Shown here piece after piece: positions 51,283 through 59,494 of a stretch of DNA of 64,000 nt. A program made the translations under genes and the position numbers. This DNA comes from JAAZMI01 sp050948785 (GTDB lineage: Bacteria > Bacillota > Dethiobacteria > DTU022 > UBA8154). Location: positions 50,599 to 114,598 of the forward strand of contig JBMNEM010000010.1 in assembly GCA_050948785.1 (NCBI GenBank), given 5' to 3'. Below the pieces are notes generated by a model that made no database searches, was not told the origin of the DNA, and saw only the letters and a list, made by a program, of their open reading frames with translations. Position 1 is the first letter of the stretch; every line of letters begins with the position of its first letter.

Positions 51283-53171
51283 AAGTTGCCACAGCTGCAG
51301 AACGTTACGCTGAACTCCAAGCAAGGGCTATAGAAAAAATAAATTCCCTGCAAGAAAAGCCGGTAATCCGGATCGGAGCCGCAACTTGCGGGCTGGCTGC
51401 AGGTGCCTTGAAGGTAAAAGAAACTTTTGAGGAAGAAATCAAAAACAAGGGGCTGGATGCTCAGATCCTGGAAGTGGGCTGCATGGGCCACTGTTATGCC
51501 GAGCCTATGGTGATTATTTCCAAACCGGGGTTCCCTTCCCTCTGCTACGGCCATATGGACGAGGGCCTGGCCAAGCTTCTGGTGGAAGATTTTTTAAAAA
51601 ACGATGACCCATGCTATGAATATGCCCTGGTGGCACTGGAACCTAACGACATTTTCCCGACCTTTACCGACTTTCCCAGGGATGCTTATGAGAAAAAAAT
51701 AATCCTCGAACACTGCGGCTTTATCGATCCCGGGGATATTGAGCACTACATTGCCCGGGAAGGTTATGCCGCCCTGGTCAAAACACTGCAGATGGAACCA
51801 AAAGAAATCATCGCCGAAATGACAGTTTCCGGACTTCGGGGACGGGGTGGAGCCGGCTTTCCGGTAGACAGAAAATGGGCACTTTGCAAGAGCACGCCAG
51901 GCGAGATCAAATACATTATCTGCAACGCTGATGAAGGAGATCCCGGTGCTTTTATGGACCGCAGTGTCCTGGAATCCAACCCTCACCAGGTTATCGAAGG
52001 AATGATCATCTGTGCTTATACCGTGGGGGCCACAAAAGGCTATATTTATATCCGCAACGAATATCCCCTTGCTGTCCAGCGGGTAAAAACCGCTATTGAA
52101 CAGGCCAGGGATAAAGGATTGCTGGGAAACTCCATTTTGGGCAGCCAATTTAATTTTGACCTGGAAATTTTTGAAGGTTCCGGTGCTTTTGTTTGTGGTG
52201 AAGGATCCGCACTCGTGAGTTCAATGGAAGGGAAAATGGGCATTCCCCAAACCCGCCCCCCGCGTATGGCCATCTCCGGTTTTCGTGGCCGGCCTACTGT
52301 TTTAAACAATGTAAAAACCTTTGCCTATGTTCCGGTGATCATTAGAAAAGGAGCAGACTGGTTTAGAAGCATCGGAACTCCCGACAGCCCGGGAACGGCG
52401 GTCTTTACACTGGTTGGAAAAGTGGTCAATTCCGGTTTGGTGGAGGTCCCCATGGGGACAACCCTGCGCCAGCTGATTTTTGATATCGGGGAAGGCATAC
52501 CCGCCGAAAAAAAATTTAGAGCCGTCCAGATCGGCGGTCCCTCAGGGGGTTGCCTACCGGATGAAACTCTGGATATTCCCATTGATTTTGATTCTCTGGA
52601 AGGAGCAGGGGCGATCATGGGTTCGGGCGGGCTGGTTGTTTTGAATGAAGATGATTGCATGGTCGCCGTAGCCCGTTACTTTTTAGAGTTTACCCAGCAG
52701 GAATCCTGTGGCAAATGCACTTTTTGCCGCCTGGGAACGAAGCACATGCTCGATATACTTACGCGCATTACCAAGGGGCAAGGGGAACTTGCCGACCTCG
52801 ATATCCTACAGGAACTGGCCGAGGATATCAAAATCGGGTCTTTATGCAACCTGGGAAAATCAGCGCCCAACCCCATTTTAACTACCTTACGTTACTTCCG
52901 GGATGAATACGAGGCGCACATCAAGGAAGGGTGTTGCCCGGCACGTATGTGTAAGGATCTGATCCTTTACTATATTGTGCCGGATAAATGCACCAAGCTC
53001 TGCAACGTCTGCGTGGGCAGCTGCCCGGTAGAAGCGATCTATACCAGAGAGGATGGGCTTAAAGCCATTGATCAGGAAAAGTGCGTCAAATGTGATAACT
53101 GCTTAAAAACTTGTCCTCCGGAGCATAATGCCGTGGTGAAATTATCTCCGCCGGTATTGCCAGAGGAATAA
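51279..53171 (+). CDS. NADH-binding flavoprotein NuoF-like, with fused [2Fe-2S] and ferredoxin domains
   Basis: 630 residues. N-terminal thioredoxin-like [2Fe-2S] domain (about 1-110, CGLAAGA and GCMGHCYAEP); NuoF core with the FMN/NADH site GRGGAGFPVDRKWALC (near 188) and NADEGDPGAFMDR; the [4Fe-4S] box ESCGKCTFCRLG (near 476); and a C-terminal ferredoxin part with CTKLCNVCVGSCP and CVKCDNCLKTCP. The first ferredoxin motif has an extra residue (C-x3-C). It oxidises NAD(P)H. ATG 51279 overlaps the previous gene. Confidence 0.94.
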   Translation: MKVATAAERYAELQARAIEKINSLQEKPVIRIGAATCGLAAGALKVKETFEEEIKNKGLDAQILEVGCMGHCYAEPMVIISKPGFPSLCYGHMDEGLAKLLVEDFLKNDDPCYEYALVALEPNDIFPTFTDFPRDAYEKKIILEHCGFIDPGDIEHYIAREGYAALVKTLQMEPKEIIAEMTVSGLRGRGGAGFPVDRKWALCKSTPGEIKYIICNADEGDPGAFMDRSVLESNPHQVIEGMIICAYTVGATKGYIYIRNEYPLAVQRVKTAIEQARDKGLLGNSILGSQFNFDLEIFEGSGAFVCGEGSALVSSMEGKMGIPQTRPPRMAISGFRGRPTVLNNVKTFAYVPVIIRKGADWFRSIGTPDSPGTAVFTLVGKVVNSGLVEVPMGTTLRQLIFDIGEGIPAEKKFRAVQIGGPSGGCLPDETLDIPIDFDSLEGAGAIMGSGGLVVLNEDDCMVAVARYFLEFTQQESCGKCTFCRLGTKHMLDILTRITKGQGELADLDILQELAEDIKIGSLCNLGKSAPNPILTTLRYFRDEYEAHIKEGCCPARMCKDLILYYIVPDKCTKLCNVCVGSCPVEAIYTREDGLKAIDQEKCVKCDNCLKTCPPEHNAVVKLSPPVLPEE

Positions 53172-53187
53172 AAGAAAGGAACTTAAA

Positions 53188-53865
53188 ATGGGTAAAAAGA
53201 TCACTTTAACCATTGATAACCGTCAAATAACCGCACTTGAAGGGGAAAAGCTGCTTTGGGTTGCCCTGGAAAACGATATCTATATTCCCAACCTGTGTGC
53301 AATTAAAGAGGAGGCGCGACCATCGGCCAGCTGCCGCCTTTGCTTTGTAGAAATAGAGGGGTTTTCCAACCCTGTTACTGCCTGTACCCAAGCTGTTTAT
53401 GAAGGTATGGTTGTAAAAACCAGAAGCCCGCGTGTGGATCGCCTGGTAAAAACCGCCTTTGAGTTGTTGCTTTCCGATCACCGCTTAAAATGTGGCGAGT
53501 GCCCCAATAACCGCTCCTGCGATTTACAAAAAATTGCCAAGGAAAGAAAACTCAAACTGCGGCTTACCAGACTGCAACCACTCGAAAAAGAGGTTTCCGT
53601 TGATGAAAGCATGGAATCCTTCATTTTTGATCCCAGCCGGTGCGTGCTCTGCGGAAAATGTGTCTGGGCCGATCACCAGGAGGCCAAGGTAGGGGCGATT
53701 GGTTTTTCCCGCCGCGGCCTGCAACGTAAAGTGACAACTTTTGGGGATGGCCTTCTGGCCGATTCTCCCTGCACCGCCTGCGGCCGCTGCGTTGAAGTAT
53801 GCCCGGTAGGAGCATTAAGCTTTACAAATAAGGCAGACTTGGAAAGCGCTGAAACCAAGCTGTAA
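53188..53865 (+). CDS. NuoG-like iron-sulfur protein
   Basis: 225 residues, the N-terminal module of NuoG/HydA/FdhA: a 2Fe-2S ferredoxin (CAIKEE, CRLC and TAC), a His-Cys [4Fe-4S] motif (DHRLKCGECPNNRSC), then two ferredoxin-type motifs. The first reads CVLCGKCVWAD, so the fourth Cys is Asp; the second, CTACGRCVEVCP, is complete. It lacks the catalytic part of a hydrogenase or formate dehydrogenase, and none follows. ATG 53188 follows AAAGGAAC. Probably an adaptor for an enzyme encoded elsewhere. Confidence 0.92.
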   Translation: MGKKITLTIDNRQITALEGEKLLWVALENDIYIPNLCAIKEEARPSASCRLCFVEIEGFSNPVTACTQAVYEGMVVKTRSPRVDRLVKTAFELLLSDHRLKCGECPNNRSCDLQKIAKERKLKLRLTRLQPLEKEVSVDESMESFIFDPSRCVLCGKCVWADHQEAKVGAIGFSRRGLQRKVTTFGDGLLADSPCTACGRCVEVCPVGALSFTNKADLESAETKL

Positions 53866-54250
53866 AACCCAAGGATACAAATAATATTTATGCAATTATT
53901 TTACACTACGTGGCAATCCACTGCTAGTTACGCTAATATCTTATTGTATAAACGGGAAAAGTTACTTTCAATGAAAAGGATTGGTTTTTAATTATAACTG
54001 CATAGGAACTACACAGGCCGGGATGTTTGGAAAACCAGATCATTGTAGCAGGGAAGACGCTTCCATAGTTTTCCCTTTAGTTTCGCACTGCACCAGGGGA
54101 CGCTCAAACCGTTCCCTGCTTCTCTTTTATTTACCTAAGAATATTACCCCTGAAGATATTACTTTGTTTTTTTTTCTACTCCCGGATACTTTACTTTTTT
54201 TATTTTTAGTATATACTAGTAATTAAAGGTAAAGCGCAAGAAAGTACCAA
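53866..54250. other. Gap without a clear gene
   Basis: A frame of about 80 codons (53981-54226) has no ribosome binding site and an odd C-terminus, so it is not taken as a gene. TATACT at 54212-54217 with a poor -35 is a possible promoter for the riboswitch transcript. Confidence 0.4.
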
Positions 54251-54336
54251 TGTGCTTACCGAAAAGGCAAACCTGTCGTAAGGCAGGGACGCAAAGCCAT
54301 GGGTCCAGAAAAACTGGATCGCCAGGCTGCCGAAGT
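54251..54336 (+). promoter_or_regulatory. Cyclic di-GMP-I (GEMM-I) riboswitch
   Basis: The conserved core is present in order: GGCAAACC (54266-54273), a hairpin CCTGTC-GTAA-GGCAGG with a GNRA tetraloop, GGGACGCAAAGCC (54286-54298), a second hairpin TCCAG-AAAAA-CTGGA (the tetraloop receptor arm) and CTGCCGAA. These are the hallmarks of the c-di-GMP-I aptamer. It lies in the leader of the secreted stalk protein that follows at 54411, so c-di-GMP should set its expression. Confidence 0.9.
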
Positions 54337-54358
54337 ATAGCATTTTTTTTAATGCTAT
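54337..54358 (+). terminator. Expression-platform dyad after the riboswitch
   Basis: ATAGCATT (54337-54344), six T bases and AATGCTAT (54351-54358) form a dyad, and a run of eight T (54343-54350) follows the aptamer's 3' strand. TATAGCAT may pair either with the 5' end of the aptamer or with the downstream arm. Whether ligand turns expression on or off cannot be read from this. Confidence 0.5.
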
Positions 54359-54410
54359 CTTCACTTCAATACACTATTCTTACACTATTATTTCAAGGAG
54401 GCGTTTTTTA

Positions 54411-55301
54411 GTGAAGAAGTGGGTAGCTTTACTGTTGGTGTTGTGCATGGTTTTTGCTCTGTCCGGTGTGGTTGCTGCCGCGCCACAAAAGGACGGCGGA
54501 AAGTCAATGCCGCCCGGGCAGCAAAAAAAGATTGATGCTGCCGGAGACATGGAGCTAAAGGGAAAAGCTGCAAAAGAGGCTAAAGAAACTAAAAAAGCTG
54601 AGGAAAAATTGAAAGACGAAGAATCTGACGTCAATGATGAAGCTGATGAAACCGATGAAACTGAGGCCACGGAAAATGAAAATGGAGAAGATGAAAAACC
54701 GGTTCTTGAACGGAAACACCACTTTAAGGACAAAGTTATCGGCCCGCCTGCTTTTGTCCTGGAGATGCAGAGAGCCAAAGCAAAAATCATGGAGCAAAAA
54801 AAACTTAAGGTGCGTGGGCGCCCCTTTGAATCCGAATTACCCCCGGTAATTAAGGACGGACGCGTCCTTATACCCGTTCGCGCCGTAGCAAACGGCCTCA
54901 AAGCAGATGTTGACTGGAATGGTGAAGAGAAAAAAATAACTATTACCAAGGGAGAAATTGAAGTAATCCTCTATCTTGATAGTATTACTTTTTATGTAAA
55001 TGGCGAAGAGCAAGAGCTTGATGTTCCTGCGATGCTGCTGGGCAACAACCGTACCTTTGTCCCGCTACGTTTTATCGCCGTAGCATTGGGGGAAAAAGTT
55101 GATTATGACCCGGATACGGGAGATGTAGATATTGGTGATGATGAAGATGGCGATGATGAAAATGGTAATGTAGGGGAGGAAGAGGAGGGGGAGGGGGAGG
55201 AAGAAGAAACCAACGAAGATGAAAATGACTCGGACAACCCCGATGAACAAGAAAATGATGAAGATGATCAAAATGGCGGAGAAGAAGAAGATAACAAATA
55301 G
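54411..55301 (+). CDS. Secreted protein with copper amine oxidase-like stalk domain
   Basis: 296 residues. Signal peptide (WVALLLVLCMVFALSGVVAAA), a Lys/Glu-rich acidic linker (about 40-100), then a copper amine oxidase N-terminal-like domain (about 138-230; LIPVRAVANGL and FVPLRFIAVAL), which in Clostridia is a surface stalk domain and not an enzyme. The C-terminal 65 residues are almost all Asp, Glu and Asn/Gly, which could bind calcium. GTG 54411 follows CAAGGAGGCG. The c-di-GMP riboswitch upstream suggests a role in adhesion or biofilm. Acidic runs are coded by simple GAN repeats. Confidence 0.85.
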   Translation: MKKWVALLLVLCMVFALSGVVAAAPQKDGGKSMPPGQQKKIDAAGDMELKGKAAKEAKETKKAEEKLKDEESDVNDEADETDETEATENENGEDEKPVLERKHHFKDKVIGPPAFVLEMQRAKAKIMEQKKLKVRGRPFESELPPVIKDGRVLIPVRAVANGLKADVDWNGEEKKITITKGEIEVILYLDSITFYVNGEEQELDVPAMLLGNNRTFVPLRFIAVALGEKVDYDPDTGDVDIGDDEDGDDENGNVGEEEEGEGEEEETNEDENDSDNPDEQENDEDDQNGGEEEDNK

Positions 55302-55427
55302 TTTTGTAGCCAGTAAAATCGATCAAGCATAAACGAGCAAAAAAACGGCAGCTAATACCTAAAATACCTAACAGCGGTATTGAAAGAGAAATGGGGCGAA
55401 AGCGCAAAGCGATACGATATCGCGGAA

Positions 55428-55454
55428 AAGCGGGGCAGAAGCCCCGCTTTTTTT
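55428..55454 (+). terminator. Terminator after the stalk-protein gene
   Basis: AAGCGGGGC (55428-55436) pairs with GCCCCGCTT (55441-55449) around AGAA, followed by T bases. Strong. The stretch 55302-55427 before it and 55455-55655 after it hold nothing else recognisable. Confidence 0.9.
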
Positions 55455-55670
55455 ATGGTGAGATCCACCGGATGGCGCCCCCAAGCCCCCCGGGCCTATG
55501 AGGATGTGCTTACTGTGCAGGTTTACTGTTGAAGATAGATGATCTGGGGAAAATATTATGGGTGCCAATATTTATGCCGGTTAATACTGTTTTAGGAAGG
55601 ATTACCGTGGGGAATCCGGGAAATTTAAGAAGTAAAACAGAAGGATGTGTCCTGACAAGGAGGTAGTTTT

Positions 55671-55946
55671 ATGCAATCGATCGGAATGCTTCCCTTTACA
55701 ATTCTAATTTTAGCTATGATTCTTTATTTTGGCGGGATCTTACTTTTAACGAAAGGAAGACGGATGTGTTTAGGGCTTATTTTACCTTCTATTTTTGCAT
55801 TTATTGCCCTCTATAATTTTATTAAACCAAAGCTAATTCCTAACCCTTATCCAACTATGCAAGAGGGTATCTATATGACTTTCTTCGGGGTACTGTCAAT
55901 ACTTGGATTTATTGTATTTGGGACTATTAAATACCTTTCAAAATAA
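55671..55946 (+). CDS. Small membrane protein, unknown
   Basis: 91 residues with three predicted membrane helices (about 8-27, 33-50 and 68-87) and a short loop with FIKPKLIPNPYPTM. The family is not recognised. ATG 55671 is behind AAGGAGG, so it is likely translated. It stands alone between a terminator and a toxin remnant. Confidence 0.7.
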   Translation: MQSIGMLPFTILILAMILYFGGILLLTKGRRMCLGLILPSIFAFIALYNFIKPKLIPNPYPTMQEGIYMTFFGVLSILGFIVFGTIKYLSK

Positions 55947-55958
55947 AAGATTAAATTT

Positions 55959-56092
55959 TCTTTTGAAAAGCTCGTAGGAGACTTAAAAGGGCAATATTCC
56001 AGAAGAATTAACCTACACATCGTTTAGTTTACGTGGTTATTGAGGAAGAAAAAGCGGTAAAAGTATTATCAATGTGGACGCATTATGAGTAA
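55959..56092 (+). pseudogene. Remnant of a Txe/YoeB-family toxin gene
   Basis: The end of a Txe/YoeB-type mRNA interferase is readable in two frames: FEKLVGDLKGQYSRRINL up to about 56014, then, shifted, HRLVYVVIEEEKAVKVLSMW ending in THYE and a stop at 56090. The family C-terminus (INLQHRLVY...WTHYE) is very similar. Both the rest of the toxin and the antitoxin are missing; one or two bases have been lost at the junction. It is a decayed toxin-antitoxin locus. Confidence 0.75.
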
Positions 56093-56377
56093 GCGGACTG
56101 GGAACGGCCCTTCCATGGCACAGATGAGCCCCTGGAATCACAAGGGCATCTAAAGGACTTCCACAAAACTGGTGTTCAATCGGGGTAAAACTAAAGAAAG
56201 CAAGTTACGAAAACCAAAATTTTCTTGTAATTAATTTTTATTTATGGTAATATTATTAGCAGTGTTAAAAAGATGAGAACAACTTAAACGATCTTTAGGC
56301 CTCTGGTTAACAGTAAGCATAAAGGATGTTTGATGTTATTCCACTTTTTGATTCACAACTTAAAAGGAGGCCTACAA
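56093..56377. other. Leader region of the cold-shock gene, no gene seen
   Basis: No credible frame. The region directly before 56378 contains AAAAGGAGG (56361-56369) as ribosome binding site. A long leader is usual for cold-shock genes, but no cold-box could be confirmed. Confidence 0.4.
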
Positions 56378-56575
56378 ATGGAAGGAAAAGTAAAATGGTT
56401 TAATGCAGAAAAAGGTTTTGGTTTTATTGAGACTAGCGAGGGTAATGATGTTTTTGTCCATTTCTCTGCTATCCAGGAAGAAGGGTTTAAAACCTTAGAG
56501 GAAGGGCAAAATGTGAAATTTGATGTTGTCGAAGGCAACCGCGGTCCTCAAGCGGCTAATGTTGTTCGCCTTTAG
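56378..56575 (+). CDS. csp: Cold-shock protein, CspA family
   Basis: 65 residues. The RNP1 motif is KGFGFI and RNP2 VFVHF; it starts EGKVKWFNAEKGFGF. It binds single-stranded RNA and melts structures in the cold. ATG 56378 follows AAAAGGAGG; the frame upstream is not part of the gene. A DEAD-box helicase gene follows, which often helps in the same task. Confidence 0.96.
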   Translation: MEGKVKWFNAEKGFGFIETSEGNDVFVHFSAIQEEGFKTLEEGQNVKFDVVEGNRGPQAANVVRL

Positions 56576-56602
56576 CAGCAGATAAACCAACTAATGTGGA
56601 AA

Positions 56603-56642
56603 GGGGCATTTCCGGTTTCACGGAAATGCCCTGTTGTTTTTT
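56603..56642 (+). terminator. Terminator after csp
   Basis: GGGCATTTCCG (56604-56614) pairs with CGGAAATGCCC (56621-56631), followed by TGTTGTTTTTT. Strong. Confidence 0.85.
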
Positions 56643-56706
56643 ATATTATAAAATGAATATGGAATTGGAAATCATATAATTATCAACTAGAAAGGGATTT
56701 TGCGTT

Positions 56707-58143
56707 ATGCCAACTTTTTATGAAATGGGATTGTGTCAGTCAGTAATTCAAGCAACTCGAAATATGGGTTTTGAAGAAACCACCCCCATTCAAGAACTGG
56801 CTATTCCTGTAGCAATGACAGGTAGGGATATTATAGGACACGCTCAAACTGGGACCGGTAAAACAGCAGCTTTTGGTATTCCTTTAGTAGAAAAAATGGA
56901 TAGTAAATTAGAAAATGTCGGGGGTCTTGTCATTGCTCCTACAAGGGAATTAGCTGTCCAGGTGGCAGAAGAAATAAATAAAATAGGTCAATTTAAAGGT
57001 GTACGTGCTTTGCCAATTTACGGAGGTCAAGATATAAACCGGCAAATCAGGGCTCTTAAAAATAAACCGCAAATTATTGTGGGGACACCGGGACGTTTAA
57101 TGGATCATATGAGAAGAAAGACAATTCGGCTTCACCAAGTAGCAATGGTTGTTCTTGATGAAGCAGATGAGATGTTAAATATGGGGTTCATAAAGGACAT
57201 TGAAACTATTCTCGAGGAAATTCCTGAAGGGCGCCAAACTTTACTTTTTTCGGCCACAATGCCTAAGCTTATTCAGTCCATAGCCCGGCGGTTTATGAAA
57301 AACCCGGATTATATCAGTATAAAAACAAAAGAAGTTACTGTTGCCAGTACTGAACAATATTATATTGAGGTCCAAGAAAAACAAAAATTTGATGTGCTTT
57401 GTCGGTTGATCGATATTCAATCACCTGAACAAGTTATTGTTTTTGGCAGAACAAAGAGGCGGGTGGATGAACTTTTTGAAGCCCTAAATAAGCGTGGCTA
57501 TTCTGCAGAAGGAATACACGGCGATCTTAACCAATCAAAGCGTGACAGTGTACTGTGTCATTTTAAAGAAGGTGTCACCGAAATATTAGTGGCTACAGAC
57601 GTAGCCGCTCGGGGTTTAGATATCAGCGGGGTAACACATATTTATAATTTTGATATTCCCCAAAATCCGGAGGGTTATATCCATCGGATAGGACGTACAG
57701 GTCGGTTAGGCAGGTTTGGCTTGGCCGTCACTTTGGTAACCCCTCGTGAGCTGAACTACCTGAAAACAATTGAACAAATGATTAAAAGAAAAATAGTGCG
57801 TAAACCCATCCCTACAATAACTGAGGTTAGGGATAGCCAGCAGCGCTTAGCGATAGATAAATTAATGCAAGTTGTCGAGGAAGAAGATACCCTCCAATAT
57901 AAAGAACTGGCTGAGGGCTTGCTGGAGGAAATTGATTCTGTTTCCCTTTTATCAGCGGCTTTAAAAATGCTTACAAAAGAATCTGATACAACCCCGATAA
58001 AATTAACCGTGGAAGCACCCAAGAGAAAAATAAAGTCAAAGCCGGATAGGCATAAACATCCAGGATCCGGACGGAAACATAAAACTCGCAAAGACAGCAG
58101 GACTTACAACAAAAAGGAAAAGCAGTTTAAAAAATATCGGTAA
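56707..58143 (+). CDS. DEAD-box RNA helicase (CshA-like)
   Basis: 478 residues. Motifs: Q (TTPIQELAIPVAMTG), I (AQTGTGKTAAFG), Ia (APTRELAVQ), Ib (GTPGRLMDH), II (DEAD), III (SATMP), then ATDVAARGLDI and HRIGRTGR in the second RecA domain. The C-terminus is a basic Lys/Arg tail. It unwinds RNA duplexes in ribosome assembly and decay. ATG 56707 lies behind AAAGGG. Closest in layout to CshA/DeaD of Firmicutes. Confidence 0.95.
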   Translation: MPTFYEMGLCQSVIQATRNMGFEETTPIQELAIPVAMTGRDIIGHAQTGTGKTAAFGIPLVEKMDSKLENVGGLVIAPTRELAVQVAEEINKIGQFKGVRALPIYGGQDINRQIRALKNKPQIIVGTPGRLMDHMRRKTIRLHQVAMVVLDEADEMLNMGFIKDIETILEEIPEGRQTLLFSATMPKLIQSIARRFMKNPDYISIKTKEVTVASTEQYYIEVQEKQKFDVLCRLIDIQSPEQVIVFGRTKRRVDELFEALNKRGYSAEGIHGDLNQSKRDSVLCHFKEGVTEILVATDVAARGLDISGVTHIYNFDIPQNPEGYIHRIGRTGRLGRFGLAVTLVTPRELNYLKTIEQMIKRKIVRKPIPTITEVRDSQQRLAIDKLMQVVEEEDTLQYKELAEGLLEEIDSVSLLSAALKMLTKESDTTPIKLTVEAPKRKIKSKPDRHKHPGSGRKHKTRKDSRTYNKKEKQFKKYR

Positions 58144-58602
58144 AATTGGATGTCTAACAGGCTCGTCACCCGGTTCATCCTTACTACCCAATGCTTTCAG
58201 AGGTATCTGGGTACTTTCTAGTACAATAAAGTGCATCAAACAGTATTTCAGTGTCTAATATAAAATCGCTACCCTTCACGGATGCCGATTTTTACTTGAT
58301 CGGAGCGACAGGATTTGACTCCTGCTTCTTGCCCTCCTTATACGTGCAAGCAAGAAGAGATGCGATAGAAAAACTTTATCAAAGAAAACGTATTTCATAC
58401 GTCGAAAAAGCAGGAATTCACACAATATTGTGGAATTAATAATGATGGCAAGCCACGTGGCAGTCTCTTTCTATCGGCGTTCCCAAACAATGACTAAAAA
58501 GGCAGACCGGAAGGGGGCCGGGCAAGATACAGGAAAGGCTTCAGTGAAATATTAATAGGCTATTATTTTTCAGCATAGTATCACTGGGAGGCACTAAAAG
58601 TC
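58144..58602. other. Gap with a doubtful small frame
   Basis: 58251-58439 holds a 62-codon frame (GTG start) without a ribosome binding site; its product matches nothing known to me. TGGGAGG at 58586-58592 is the site for spoVS. No structured RNA is recognised. Confidence 0.35.
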
Positions 58603-58863
58603 ATGGAAGTATTAAAGGTCTCATCAAAATCCAATCCGAATTCTGTGGCCGGAGCTTTAGCAGGAGTTATAAGGGAAAAGGGAAAAGCTGAAATGCAAGC
58701 TATTGGAGCAGGAGCAGTTAATCAAGCCATTAAAGCAGTGGCCATCTCCAGAGGGTTTGTAGCGCCCAGCGGCGTAGATCTTGTTTGTGTTCCAGCTTTC
58801 GTTGATGTACAAATTGACGGGGAAGAGAGAACGGCTATAAAATTAATAGTAGGGCCTCGTTGA
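58603..58863 (+). CDS. spoVS: Stage V sporulation protein S
   Basis: 86 residues, almost invariant in spore formers: EVLKVSSKSNPNSVAGALAG at the start and GAGAVNQAIKAVAISRGF. It is a small Alba-like protein affecting coat and cortex assembly and septation. ATG 58603 follows GGGAGG. Stands alone. Confidence 0.97.
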   Translation: MEVLKVSSKSNPNSVAGALAGVIREKGKAEMQAIGAGAVNQAIKAVAISRGFVAPSGVDLVCVPAFVDVQIDGEERTAIKLIVGPR

Positions 58864-59234
58864 GCCTTGTATGAAATTCCAGATAATGATCTTGATAAGC
58901 TGGTTTAACCTGCGTTCAGCGGATGGATCGGTTGCCGTTACTCCACCGAAATCATCTTTTCAACCTGGAAAAGTATTTCGACACAGTTGAAAATGATGAT
59001 AGGTGGGTTTTAAATGATAAAAGATTTAATATGAAATAATATTCCAGCAAGTGGCCGCCTTCCGCTAAACTGTCATGTTCGCGCAGTATTGGTTGCGGAA
59101 GTAGTTGCAAATCTGCGTATTAGCTTTTTGGGTCCCAAAAGATTTTTAAATAATTTCATGCGTCAGCTCTGAGAAAAGCTGCCGACTGTTGACTTTGGTA
59201 TCCAATAATGGTACAATACAAAAAGAATAAATAA
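58864..59234. other. Gap before the tRNA gene, nothing seen
   Basis: No gene or clear signal was made out on either strand in these 371 bases. TACAATA at 59213-59219 could be part of the tRNA promoter. Confidence 0.4.
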
Positions 59235-59311
59235 CGGGGCGTGGCGCAGTTTGGCAGCGCGCTTGACTGGGGGTCAAGAGGTCGCAGGTTCAAATCCTGT
59301 CGCTCCGACCA
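59235..59311 (+). tRNA. tRNA-Pro (GGG anticodon)
   Basis: A 77-base cloverleaf: acceptor CGGGGCG/CGCTCCG, D stem GCGC/GCGC, anticodon stem CTTGA/TCAAG with loop CTGGGGG (anticodon GGG), T loop TTCAAAT, and encoded CCA. It reads CCC and CCU proline codons. The 3' end is the probable attachment site of the element to its right. Confidence 0.97.
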
Positions 59312-59359
59312 TGATTATAACGGGGTTTGTGAGAATCTCCTAACGTATAAAATTACTGC

Positions 59360-59412
59360 TTACGGCAATTATTTACGGCAGTAGTCAAATTACGGTAATG
59401 TTTTACGGTAAT
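59360..59412 (+). repeat. Four arm-type repeats next to the integrase gene
   Basis: TTACGGCAAT (59360), TTACGGCAGT (59373), TTACGGTAAT (59390) and TTACGGTAAT (59403): spacing 13, 17 and 13 bases between starts. An inverted copy with one mismatch, ATTACCGTAT, is at 61211-61220. They fit integrase arm-binding or Xis sites. Confidence 0.75.
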
Positions 59413-59434
59413 CACGCCCCGGGCCAAAAGAAAA

Positions 59435-59453
59435 AGCCGGTATTTAACCGGCT
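59435..59453 (-). terminator. Terminator of the integrase transcript
   Basis: AGCCGGT (59435-59441) pairs with ACCGGCT (59447-59453); on the - strand T bases follow. A second hairpin, TCCCTTACC/GGTAGGGGA (59471-59479 and 59484-59492), lies at the gene's end. Confidence 0.75.
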
Positions 59454-59494
59454 ACATAATAACCTCTGAATCCCTTACCTAACGGTAGGGGATT

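Noticed and set aside
53981..54226. + strand frame of 81 codons before the riboswitch
   Set aside because: No ribosome binding site, and its end runs through a T-rich stretch that reads as poly-Phe/Leu.
58251..58439. 62-codon frame between the helicase and spoVS
   Set aside because: No Shine-Dalgarno sequence and no family; not enough to call a gene.
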